A DNA stretch of 64,000 bases from Gonioctena quinquepunctata. Taxonomy: Eukaryota > Arthropoda > Insecta > Coleoptera > Chrysomelidae. The position numbers were made by a program, and so were the translations under genes. The DNA is taken from positions 1-64,000 of the forward strand of contig JAFIRS010001431.1 in NCBI GenBank assembly GCA_018342105.1, in the 5' to 3' direction. Position 1 is the first letter of the stretch; every line of letters begins with the position of its first letter. The notes below the pieces were generated by a model. The model worked only from the letters and a program-made list of their open reading frames with translations, had not been told where the DNA came from and did not search any database. Positions 1 to 9,902 of the stretch are shown here, piece by piece.

Positions 1-48
1 AATCATCACTACGGGTGAAAGCTCTACCACAATCACACGAATACATTT
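1..48 (-). other. Possible C2H2-like zinc-finger coding fragment, cut by window edge
   Basis: Read on the minus strand, the first bases encode a stretch with Y-S-C-D-C-G-R-A-F-T-R, which resembles the beta-hairpin half of a C2H2 zinc finger, although the cysteines are spaced C-x-C instead of C-x2-C. The histidine half would lie outside the window. A stop codon sits a few codons upstream in the same frame, so this could be the start of an exon, a short-start ORF, or chance. The motif is the only support, so confidence is low. Confidence 0.2.
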
Positions 49-327
49 CAACAACTTGTTTTCAATAGCTCACTGGAGGAGACACTGATTCGAAATACTC
101 TTCTCCTGGAATATTTCAGTGAAATACCCCCACCATACAACAAGTCCGATGCGATGCGCAATCTGTATGGATTTTGAGGAGATTCTCTTGATATTCAACG
201 CACTCATCAATACTCGCAGTTCACTCTTAGCTCTCTCACAGGACAAACGCCCTCCTCGCTTGGAGAGTACAAGGATTCATGAAGGTCATGACTACACAGA
301 ATATGTATGCCTACACCACAACTTTAG

Positions 328-564
328 TCAAGGTCAAACAAACATCGAGATCAAATCTTAAGGTTGCCGAAACAATCCCAACATCAAAACTCAAGGTCAA
401 ATCTCAAAGTCAAAACTTAATGTTATGAATCTCAAGGTCAAACTCAAGGTCAAGTCGAATCTCAAAGTCGACGAAACCCCATGTCAAAACTCAATGACAA
501 ATCTCAAAGTCAAATCTCAAGGTCAAACACACACACATTGCACACCTGCAACCATTCAAGGTCA
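328..564. repeat. Cluster of six TCAAGGTCA motifs in degenerate repeat
   Basis: Six exact copies of TCAAGGTCA lie at 328, 391, 432, 444, 517 and 556, within a low-complexity stretch built from degenerate units such as AATCTCAAAGTCAA. TCAAGGTCA fits the extended nuclear-receptor half-site used by monomeric orphan receptors of the FTZ-F1 and ERR type. The surrounding degenerate repetition makes expansion of a simple repeat an equally good explanation. No adjacent gene is visible that it could control. Confidence 0.6.
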
Positions 565-576
565 CACGTGACGTCA
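565..576. promoter_or_regulatory. Overlapping E-box (CACGTG) and CRE (TGACGTCA) palindromes
   Basis: The 12-base string CACGTGACGTCA contains a bHLH-type E-box overlapping a full cAMP-response palindrome, directly after the last TCAAGGTCA motif. The string is certain; a regulatory function is not shown, because no promoter or gene is recognisable next to it. Confidence 0.2.
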
Positions 577-617
577 TAGTGGTGGGGGGAGAGCCAGAAC
601 CGGCTTAAATCTCCTAC

Positions 618-1690
618 TAACCGACGAAACCAAAAAGGAGGAGGTTCTCTATTCGACCCGTATATTTTATGTTTTTCCATCATATTTTTTTATGTATGAT
701 CACGCATAACTTTTTACTGAGGCGTTCGATTCCGATAATTATTTTTTCAGTGGATAGGGTGTACTTGGAGTTTAGTCCCATTAGGATTGAAAAGATGAAA
801 TCCATTCCTAAGGGTAGCAAAATGAGGGATATTGATCACTCACCCTCTGAATTCTGGTCCGTTAACCGATTCTATCAGGCATAACTTTGTACTGGGTTCT
901 TCGATTTGGATGATTCCTTTTTTAATAGACAGGGTATACCTTATATTTGGATTTCGAGGAGAATTAGCCACCCTTACAGATAGAAAAATAGGGGATAATT
1001 GATTTTTCACTAGTGAACATTGGCACACACATATGCAGTTGACAATGACAGATCGCTACTGACATTATTCTTGTTCCACATCCCTCAAAATCAGAATATT
1101 TTATGAGAGGATGAAATGATATACAAAGTTATGAAATAAACTAACTAGAACAACGAAAATAATTTATATTACAACAAATAGTAAAAGTAGATAATCATAT
1201 TATTTAACTGGTAATAGTTGAAGTAAGGTAGTAGTTGTAATTGGTAGATTTTAGCCACAAAAAATTGAAAAATAAAAACTTTTTAACAAAAAATTGAACC
1301 GACGAAAAACGGAACTAAAAAGTAAAAAATAAAAACTTTTTAACAAAAAATTAAACCGACGAAAAAATCAACTGAAAAGCAAAAAATTAAATAAACCTTC
1401 TTAGTCTAAATGATAATTGAGCTCCTAAACTGATGTAAGTAACTGATTTTGAGTCGGCGCCAAACAAACTAGCAATTGAATTAGGTGAAGCGTAAAATGA
1501 TGGCAGCGAAATGCACGGCTGCGTTTTTATGACTTCTTTCATAGATAATGATCTTCGATAATTGTTTGTTTGGCGCCGACTCAAAATCAGTTACTATTAG
1601 TTAGAGCTCAATATCATTAGACTAAAAGTTATTTTATTTTGCTTTCAGATTTTCGTCGTTTAATTTTGTTAAAAAGTTTTATTTAACTCA
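618..1690. repeat. Palindromic foldback MITE, copy X
   Basis: This segment is the inverted counterpart of the element at 3090-14083: its bases reappear as reverse complement at about 3410-3861 and 7142-7462. It ends in AACCGACGAAACCAAAAAGG and contains a palindromic core (arms about 1264-1475 and 1563-1690) with the GC-rich motif GAGTCGGCGCCAAACAAAC facing its complement. No coding capacity is seen. The same core recurs alone at 49368-49850. It is a non-autonomous foldback element of unassigned superfamily. Confidence 0.7.
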
Positions 1691-3087
1691 AACCTTTTCC
1701 AGAAATACTAGTTCTTTAACGAGTTTAAACTTTTCTACACGGGTTTGGACTACAATTTCCTTCAATTTGCGTATTATTTTTATATTCCGTAACTTTAGTC
1801 TCAATATTGAATTTTTGTTTTTCAATTCCATTGTTATTTTCTTGCGTTTCAGTATTACTCTCAGTTTTCTCTTGGGACAGTTTCATTATCATTAATAGTT
1901 TCATTTTCCAATTCTATATCAATGTGTTTTCCTGTATTGTATTCTTCTGGTATTATCATGTAATTGTTCTGCTGACTCATCGCCGCCCCATTCCTTCATT
2001 TCAGCTTTTTTAAACGATTCCCGTCTTTTCTTGAAAATAAGTGAATCGAAATATAGGAACGTTAATTGGCTTCATTCGTTCTATTCCGTCTTGATCTCCC
2101 AAAGTTCGCCAAGCATCGTGCATACATTTTTCGAAATCTACTGCCTTGACAATCAATTTTCCATGCTTTTTTTTCTAATGAAATTGGAAAAGTGGCGTTA
2201 TTCAATCTATATCAATGAGAAAAAACTTTTTTCTATTTACTTTTCAAATAATTCATTAAAGTAGCATGCGGTACCCAATACCCCATTCAGCCTCTTCGAT
2301 TGTCTAATATTGCTAACATTGCTCACAGCCTGTTGCATTCGTACCTTCGTATATTCGAAAAATCTCCTGTTAGTTTAATTTATTTTTTCTGGGAAATACA
2401 GTGGTTTTACTAAACCTGTATTTGATAATAAAAGAACCTCAAATAAAGTAAAATATATGTACCAGTTGTTGACCATGATGAAAAACCAATAGTTGACCTC
2501 TACAAAACTATGGTCAATTACTAGATCCACTCTAAACTAACGATATTTTTTTTACAAAATTAAAAAAAATTACTCATACGCAAAGCTATGAAACAGACAA
2601 GACGTACAACCATAATTCCTTTGAAACACCAGTAGATGATTAAAGTGGTCAATTACTGGAGCTTCAACAAATATTTTGTTCTTATAGTTGACCACATGAA
2701 TAAAAATAGTAAAAACAATTCCAATAATGAATACAATGAAAATACTCAACTATATTCATATAGAAACTAGTACACCAAATATGTTTTTAATAAAACTATC
2801 AACAAGAACGGAGGATTTAAGATCACTAAAAATGGTCTTATTACCATGATTATTGCCACATCAACTGTTTTCTACCAGTGAAAGACGAAAAATGTGTAAA
2901 CATGACAGTGACCAACTCATCGCGGAATTCATTTGGAATAATTGTAAATCTACTGGACCAAAGTCCTATTCAATTTTCAAAACCATAGGCAACCAGCCAA
3001 ACAATATAGTATCCTTATTTCTGTGCATTGAGGGAAAAATGGTCAATTACTGGGTGCTGGTCAACTACCAGTGCCACAACCCTAGAT
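1690..3087. other. Spacer between inverted foldback copies; mostly unrecognised
   Basis: About 1.4 kb separates the two inverted foldback copies. I recognise no complete gene. The left part holds a minus-strand coding-like remnant (separate entry). The right part has a recurring motif GGTCAATTACT(G/A)G at about 2507, 2648 and 3039, with variants GGTCAACTACCAG near 3059 and GTTGACC on the other strand near 2470 and 2489. The role of these repeats is unknown. Confidence 0.4.
2010..2195 (-). pseudogene. Unrecognised coding-like remnant
   Basis: On the minus strand about 50 codons stay open and read like a protein, including DFEKCMHDAWRTLGDQDG and ERMKPINVPIFRF. The frame begins just after a run of eight A residues, where a one-base slip would join it to more upstream codons, and it ends at a stop at 2010-2012. 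I do not recognise the family. It sits between two foldback elements, so a decayed transposon protein is the natural guess, but chance is possible. Confidence 0.2.
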
Positions 3088-3861
3088 AGGAATAAGACAA
3101 GTTGGCAAAATTACATTTCCGTGTCTAACTATTATTTTTCAAATTGCGACCATTTTTTCACAAGCACTTTCCTTAATGAAAACTTTAAAAAAAAATTAAA
3201 CCGACGAAATACGGAACTGAAAAGTAAAAAATAAAATGAACCTTCTTAGTCTCAATAACTAAGCTCCTAAACTAATGTAAGTAACTAATTTTGAGTCGGC
3301 GCCAAACAAACGAGCAAATGAATTGGGTAAGGCGTAAAATGATGGCATCGAGTTGGGCGGTGACATTCTGCTAATTTTTCGAAGTAATTTAATGATCTTC
3401 ATTGATTGTTCATTTGGCGCCGACTCAAAATTAGTTACTTACATTAGTTTAGGAGCTTAGTTTTCGAGACTAAGAAGGTTCATTTCATATTTTACTTTTC
3501 AGTTCCGTATTTCGTCGGTTTGATTTTTTGTAGCTGAAACCTACTAAATACTAACTGCTTGTTTTTTTATTACTTCCAAAATACTTACTTACCCACCTAA
3601 CTTCAACTATTGCTAGTTAAATAATATGATTATCTACTTTTACTATTTGTTGTAATATAAATTATTTTTGTTTTTCTGGCTAGTTCATTTCATTACTTTG
3701 TATATCATTCCATCCTCTTATAGAATATAATGATTGTGATAATGACACTAGCGATCTGTCATTGTCAACTACATATGTGTGCCAATATTCACAAGTGAAA
3801 AATCAATTATCCCCTATTTTTCTACCCGCAAGGATGGATAATTCCATTCGAAATCCAGATA

Positions 3862-6800
3862 TTTTTTTTTTTTTTTTATGTTCTGGTTCTTACGAAAAGG
3901 GATATCCTGTAATGTTCAGAGAACATCGTGGGAACCTAGGGAAAGAAGGTAGGAGTTGGTGTTCTTCTTAAATTTCTGAAGGTTGTATGCCTCGGGGAAC
4001 ACCTCCCTAGGCAATGAGTTCCAAAGCCTCGCTGTTCGTTGGATGAACGAGTCTTTGGAAAGTGATGTTCTGCAGGTTTCCAAAGTGACCACGAAGGGGT
4101 GTGATGACTGAACTTGACGGGTTAATCTCGAAGAGACTGCCAAAGCAGGAACGATTGTTGATATTTCAGAAGAGCATCGCCCATGAAAATATCTATAAAA
4201 TAGAGACAAATCGCCAACTTTTCTACGGTGTTCCAGACAAGTGAGCGAGTTTGTAAGCGAGGCATCACCGACGAGACGAATTGCCCTTTTTTGGACAGAA
4301 TCCAATAGCCTCAGGATATGTTTAGGTGCCGCACTCCAAATATGGGAACAGTATTCCAGGACAGGTCGGATCTGTGCCTTATAGATCATAAGCAGCTGAC
4401 TGGGGTGAAATAGCTCTTGGCACGAAACAGAAAACCAAGTTTTTGGGATGCACTTTTGGCAATGGACCTCACGTGATTTTCCCAGGAAAGGTTATTGCTG
4501 ATAGTAATACCAAGCATCGATATGGATGGCTTCAGTGGTATGGTTACTCCTGTCAAAGTTATGTTAGGCACAGTGAGATCGGCTTTTCTAGAGAAAAGAC
4601 ATGCTTGTGTTTTGTTTGCATTGAATTCTACCAAGTTATTAGATCCCCATTCGAGAATTGTTGCCAAGTCCATATTTATATTATTAACATTTCTTCCTCG
4701 TTCATTTCTGGTTTCACGGGCTGATATAGGGCCCTGGAAGAAAGCGGTATGGAGGGTACTATCATCGGCAAAGCTGTGTACTGGACATGAAGTTGCTTTC
4801 AACAGGTCGTTGATGTGAAGTAGAAATAGTGTTGGTGCGAGAATGGATCCTTGCGGAACACCAGCATTTATGAGTAGAGTGTCAGATGAAACTCCATCGA
4901 CCACTACATGGAGAGACCTGTTTGAGAGAAAACTAGCAAGCAGAGAACACAGCTGAGGGGGCAAGCCATAAGACGGAAGCTTGGCGAGGAGTCCCTGGTG
5001 CCAAACTCGATCGAACGCCTTGGAGATATCTAATGCCACAGCTAAAGTTTCTCCATGCTTTCCAATAGATAGCTGCCATATATGTGAGACGTAAGCGAGC
5101 AGGTCACCAGTTGATCTCTGATGGCGGAAGCCATATTGCCTATCGTTGACAATTCCTGAGTCTTCCAGATATTTCATGAGCTCGATGTTGATGGCTTTTT
5201 CCATGACCTTTGAAATAATAGATATCAGTGCGATAGGTCTGTAGTTGCTAGGTAGGGCCTTTTTGCCTTTCTTAGGGACTGGCTGTACTCTTGCAATTTT
5301 CCAATTGGACGGAAATACCCCAAATTGTAAGAGTGGTTGAACAACTTGCAAAGAACAGGTGTTAGTTCGGGGCACATTTCTTGAGAACAATCGGCGGGAT
5401 TCCGTCAGATCCACAGGCTTTGTTGGTGTTGAGACCCAGCAAAATCTTTCTGATAGTACGTTGGCGAAAGGTGATCTCGGGCATGTGACTGTCAATAGGT
5501 GTAATGTTCGGGGGTTGTTTTCCCGATGAATCCAGAGTGGAATTTCCAGCAAATAGGTGCGCAAAGATATTGGCTTTTTCCGGGGCAGTCGTTGCTAGTG
5601 TTCCATCTTCTTTGGTTAGGTGAGGAAATGAGCTGGAAGTGAAATACCTTCCCACACCTTTGGCGAAAGACCAAAATGAACGGGATCCGTTAGGACAGTC
5701 AGCAAGTTTTGATCTTATTTTGGCTTTGTGGCATCTTTGAGCATTCTATTGTCTCTTTACATATGCCTCTAGCCTCGACATATGCTGCTCTGGTCTCAGG
5801 GCCCGGATTCTTTAGCCATCGATGGTATGCTGCCTGTTTGGAAGCCACAGCTCTAGAGCAGTTTCTGTTAAACCAGGTCTTATCGGATGATGTTCTTCTT
5901 TCGGTATTCGGTATGTAAGTTTGCATCCCCAACATGATGATTTCAGAAATTGTCTCAGCACATCGTGTTGGATCTACTGAAGAGAAACAAACTCTCTTCC
6001 ATGGAAACGCTGAGAAAAACATACGAAGACCTTCCCAGTCGGCCGAATTGTAATGCCACATGAGACGGGGTGGTATTGTGCAGCTCGATGGTAAATGGAA
6101 AGAGCATGTTGTGGAGATGAGGGTGTGGTCAGAGTTTCCAAGTGGGGCACAAACTTCTATTCTATACGGGTCAGGATTGGTGGTGAGGAAAAGATCTAGT
6201 GTATTGGCAGACTGGTTGTTGACATCAGGGATGCGGGTTGGTAGCTCGACCAGTTGTTCTAGACCATGAGTGATGGCGAAGGCCTCGGCTTGACGACCTG
6301 CATCATCTGTTTTGTTAGAGAATTTGAGCCAGGCAGCGTTATGTACATTAAAATCTCCCATGATTATGGTTTCAGCTGTTGGATGGTTCTCCTGAATGTA
6401 GTCCAGTTTGAGTGATAAAAACTCGAAGAGGTCGTTATATGAAGGTTCATTAGGTGATAGATAAAGGCAGCAGAGGAACTTAGTCAGTTTGGTATCAGAT
6501 AGCTTGAACCACATCACATCAAAGTCTTTCGGTTCCAAACTCTCTTCACGCTGGCATGAGAGGTTAGCCTTGGCGTAAAGGCAAACTCCACCTTTGAACC
6601 TGAATCGAGAATGGAGTTCGTAACCAGGACAAAGCATATGGACCTTGTTGGTGGACGAGTTTACTTGTGTTTCTGTTAGAGCCAGAATATCCGGTTTTTC
6701 CGTCTGTAGGTGATGGTGGACGTCATTGATGTTCTTGTTGAGTCCGCGGATGTTGCAAAAATTAATTTTTAATGTTGAGTCCCCTCGAGTACCTCTCGCC

Positions 6801-7138
6801 CGGAAATCCGAATGGAGAGGTATTTTACTTCCGGAGTGTTTTACTCTAGGAGACTTCATCATTATTACTATTGTTCATCATTATTACTATTACCTGAAAA
6901 TAAAGAAGGAATTGGGGAAAAGGAAAGAGGGAGACCGGAAAGTATCGACCGAACACTGAAACATGGAATGGTCCATTTCACAGCACACAAAGTCGATATG
7001 GTGGTATTTCACCGGGCGATGAGACCATCTTCCACCTACGGTTATCCTTTTAGTCGCCTCTTACGACAGGCAGGATTTACCATGGGGCTATTCTAAAGCC
7101 GACCCCATACGACTAAAACCCCATACGACTATGATCAA
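3862..7138 (-). mobile_element. Jockey/CR1-group non-LTR retrotransposon (LINE-1a), full or nearly full ORF2
   Basis: A minus-strand non-LTR retrotransposon inserted in foldback copy Y, whose sequence stops at about 3861 and resumes at about 7142. Its 3' end carries a poly(A) tail, seen as T residues at 3862-3877. Upstream of ORF2 lies a leader with CCTGTCGTAAGAGGCGACTA, a string that I recall as common upstream of arthropod LINE ORFs. No ORF1 is seen, so the 5' end may be truncated. A 3' fragment of the same family lies at 42517-43414 and is almost identical, which points to recent activity. Confidence 0.85.
3916..6862 (-). pseudogene. LINE-1a ORF2: endonuclease plus reverse transcriptase, frameshifted
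   Basis: This encodes an apurinic-like (EEP) endonuclease and a reverse transcriptase, which together nick DNA and copy the element RNA at the target. Minus-strand reading order: the endonuclease (5740-6862) has NIRGLN, LTETQ, MGDFNVHN, NTLDL and GNSDH. The reverse transcriptase (about 4400-5360) has YRPIALIS, GFRHQRSTGDLL, LDISKAFDRVWH, AGVPQGSILAPTLF and FADDS. The C-terminal region has YCSHIWSAAPKH (3916-4389). Single-base shifts lie near 5738, 5362 and 4397. The last is proved by the copy at 42.9 kb, which has one extra C and stays open. No RNase H domain is seen. Clade assignment is only to the Jockey/CR1 group. Confidence 0.88.
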
Positions 7139-7750
7139 CTATGAGGTATACCCTATCTGATAAAAGAAAAATCCTCCAAATCGAAGATCCCAGTACAAAG
7201 TTATGCCTGATAGAATCGGTTAACGGACCAGAATTCAGAGGGTGAGTGATCAATATCCTTTTTTTTGCTAACCCTTAGGGGTGGATTCCATCTTGTAAAT
7301 TCAAATGAGACCAACTTCGAAGCACACCCTATCCACTGAAGAAAGAATTATCGGAATCGGACGCCTCAGTTAAAAGTTATGCGTGATCATACAAAAAAAA
7401 ATATAGAAAAAAATATATATGCGTCGACTAGAGATCCTCCTCCTTTTTGGTTTCGTCGGTTAAAAAATTATTTTTCGACGAATCTAACGATACTTATTCA
7501 TTCGCGATTAGATTAAAAATACGAACATTAATTAAATATTATTGAGGAAAATACTGCATCATAATTTATTTACTTTTGTCAAGTGTGCCGTGGATAGCCA
7601 TGATGCATAATATTTTGCAGTTATTTTTATCAAGTCTTCTCTGGAAAACAAAACACTCACTTGGGTAATGACAGTGACATACGCTTTATGAGTAAACAGT
7701 AAAAGTTTCTTAATATTCGTTAAATTTCAGTTCAAATTTTCTTCAAAATA

Positions 7751-8250
7751 ATGTATAATCCAAGTGAAAAAGTGCATATGTTATTAATATTTGGAAAATG
7801 TTATAGAAATGCAAGAAATGCTGCTGAGTTGTATGCTCAGAGATATCCCAATCGGCAACATCAAGCCCATCAGTATTTTCCGTATGTTGAGGATCGTTTT
7901 AGGCAAGAAGAAAATCGAGAGGCGGAACAGAGGTTTATCATAAATGAAGAGACTGAGATTAGCCTTCTTGATATGGTTGAAGTTGAAAAAACGGTTTCTT
8001 TGAGATAAATCAGTCAATAAATGCAGATAAGTCACGAATCAACAAGAAAAATACTGAAAAAGAACGGGTATCGAGCATTTAAATATCAGTTACATCAACA
8101 TTTGTATGCTGATGATGGCGACAGTTTTGTGATTGGCTGCTTCGAAATCAACTTCATTTTATTTTCCGACGAATCACGATTTACAAATAATGATATGCTC
8201 AATAAGCAAAATACTCGGTACTGGGCCCAACAAAATCAACATGCAATGTA
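7751..8250 (+). pseudogene. Mariner A transposase, N-terminal piece
   Basis: The frame starts with MYNPSEKVHMLLIFGKC and continues to AAELYAQRYPNRQ, the helix-turn-helix region typical of DUF4817 mariner transposases (compare VSRVYAQKYPDRN in element D). A stop near 8008 and a frame change follow. The next ORF (8021-8250) holds the start of the catalytic domain with ILFSDESRF, the first catalytic aspartate. The gene is then cut at 8250 by a non-LTR insertion. It is decayed and not expected to make an active protein. Confidence 0.75.
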
Positions 8251-9672
8251 AATAAAAAACATTTGAGATAACAGTCTTATTTACCGTCGGGACAGAGTGA
8301 TAAGTGAAAAACTGTCGTGTTTATATTATTTTTATCAATAATGAATGAACTATTAGCCCAGCAGATATTGAATGAATTGAAAAATACCAAAATCGAACTA
8401 ATAAATAACATCAAGGTATCTGAAGCAAATATTCTGCTAAAAATTGAACATCTGAAACACAAAGTGGATCAACTCGAAAGGGAAAATAAACAACTCAAAG
8501 AAAAAAACGAACTACCAGAAAGAAGAGCAAAATTAAATAACATCGTAATATTTGGATGGAACATAAGTAATAACGAACTAACAATTGATACGGTGTGCAT
8601 CAAATTGGAAGAGCTGTTAGCTACTGAGGTGTCAAAAACTGATATAAACAATTTTTATCGCCTGGGAAAAAACACAGACTGTGCAATAAAAGTCGAATTA
8701 ATATTATTTATAAAAAAAAGAGAAATTATAACAAGCTGTAGAAAGCTGAAAGGAACCCATGATCTTACCCTACAGCTACGAGAGGAATACCAAATATTAA
8801 AAACCCATCTTGTGATAGAACGCCATAAAAATCAAAATTGTTTCATACGAGGAAACAAATTAGTCAATGAGTTGGAATATTCAATAGAAGACCTAGTGAA
8901 TAGTGAAACAATCTCTGAATCAAAATCGCTCAGTGCCCCCTCGACACCATCCCACCAACTTCTTATGCAGGGTGAATCATCGGAGTTAGGAAACCCCACA
9001 CGGCATCAAGAAACACCTGTACAAACCCCAAATACGGAAGTACTTGTGACGCCAAACAAGCCCACTCGTCCACACCAATCAATCCCTAGAGAAAACAAGA
9101 AACCGCAAAAACAGAGAAAAAAAATATTAGAAAACCATATAGTGATTGGCGATATGAATTTAGATCTATCAAATGAAAATTAAAGTGTGTCGGATTATTT
9201 GGACTTGATGAGCGAACATAATTTTTTTATCCCTCATAAATAAATTTACTCGAGTACAAAATACCTCATCTACCTGTATAGACCATATATGTAGTTCAAA
9301 AATTACTCAGAAGAAATACACTCTCTACGACTCATTAAATGCAAACTCAAAGATTATATTGAGTCAGTTGACAGACACACCCTACACACAATAATGAAAT
9401 GCAAATAAACTCCACACCGAATTATATATATTTTTTTTCTCTTCTTCCAAAAATATATGTGTCCTACTCTATATCATATAATTAAGTTAAATATAATCAA
9501 TTCTAACATAACCACATTGCACTTGTACTACATCATTAAAAACTTAAACAATCCATGCACAACCTCACGGTTAAAATGGATTTCTTTGTTTATTTGCCAC
9601 CAATACCTGTATATGAACTGACAATGTAAACAAAAATGTATATTGGAGTGAATAAATATTATTATTATTATT
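8251..9672 (+). mobile_element. Internally deleted non-LTR element with (ATT)n tail
   Basis: This insertion separates transposase pieces of mariner A. Its 3' end is AATAAATATTATTATTATTATTA, a short ATT microsatellite tail in place of poly(A). The bases AATG occur at both junctions (just before 8251 and just after the tail) and may be the target duplication. The body encodes an ORF1-like protein fused to a piece of endonuclease. The reverse transcriptase is missing. Confidence 0.6.
8341..9183 (+). CDS. ORF1-like coiled-coil protein fused in frame to endonuclease fragment
   Basis: An uninterrupted 280-codon ORF from ATG 8341 (MNELLAQQILNELKN) to the stop at 9181. Residues of roughly 20-65 form a strong coiled coil with heptad leucines (IEHLKHKVDQLERENKQLKE), followed by an RRM-like or transposase-22-like middle region (NNIVIFGWNIS, FYRLGKN) and a Pro/Ser/Thr-rich tail. 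These are usual for non-LTR ORF1 proteins that bind element RNA. The last 20 residues change character to NHIVIGDMNLDLSN, the GDxN motif of the ORF2 endonuclease. After a frame change, LDLMSEHNFF and CIDHI follow. A deletion has therefore joined ORF1 to the middle of ORF2. The ORF is open, but whether it is expressed is unknown. Confidence 0.6.
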   Translation: MNELLAQQILNELKNTKIELINNIKVSEANILLKIEHLKHKVDQLERENKQLKEKNELPERRAKLNNIVIFGWNISNNELTIDTVCIKLEELLATEVSKTDINNFYRLGKNTDCAIKVELILFIKKREIITSCRKLKGTHDLTLQLREEYQILKTHLVIERHKNQNCFIRGNKLVNELEYSIEDLVNSETISESKSLSAPSTPSHQLLMQGESSELGNPTRHQETPVQTPNTEVLVTPNKPTRPHQSIPRENKKPQKQRKKILENHIVIGDMNLDLSNEN

Positions 9673-9679
9673 AATGAGA

Positions 9680-9902
9680 GAGGGCAATTTCTAAGACGGT
9701 TTGGCGCCAATGTCTGGGCTGGTATCGTTGGAAACAGAATAATTGCGCCAATATTTTTTCAAGGTCAGTTAACCAGGGGTTAGGTATTTATGTTTCATTC
9801 AGAATGAAATCGATGAACATCTTAATAATCTACGTTCAACACTTTCACGGTGAATATACTTCCAACAAGATGGACCACCTCCTCATGATACCAGAGAAGT
9901 TC
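9680..9902 (+). pseudogene. Mariner A transposase, middle piece
   Basis: Reads NVWAGIVGNRIIAPIFFQGQ, the conserved strand after the first catalytic residue in these transposases (compare NVWGGIIGTQVIGPYFF in element D). A stop at about 9783 and shifted frames follow, ending with FQQDGPPPHDTREVL, which holds the second catalytic aspartate. It runs directly into the left TTAA of the piggyBac insertion. Confidence 0.75.

Noticed and set aside
119..361. 80-codon ORF on the plus strand
   Set aside because: No motif, overlaps the degenerate AGGTCA repeat, and its end is repeat-encoded; treated as chance.
1387..1584. 65-codon minus-strand ORF
   Set aside because: Lies across the palindromic MITE core; reading through both arms gives no recognisable protein.
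4443..4818. Plus-strand ORFs of 93 and 107 codons
   Set aside because: Antisense shadows of the LINE-1a reverse transcriptase. The same shadow appears on the opposite strand of LINE-1b at 42427-42786.
5709..6269. Plus-strand ORFs of about 69 codons
   Set aside because: Antisense to the LINE-1a endonuclease; no independent features.
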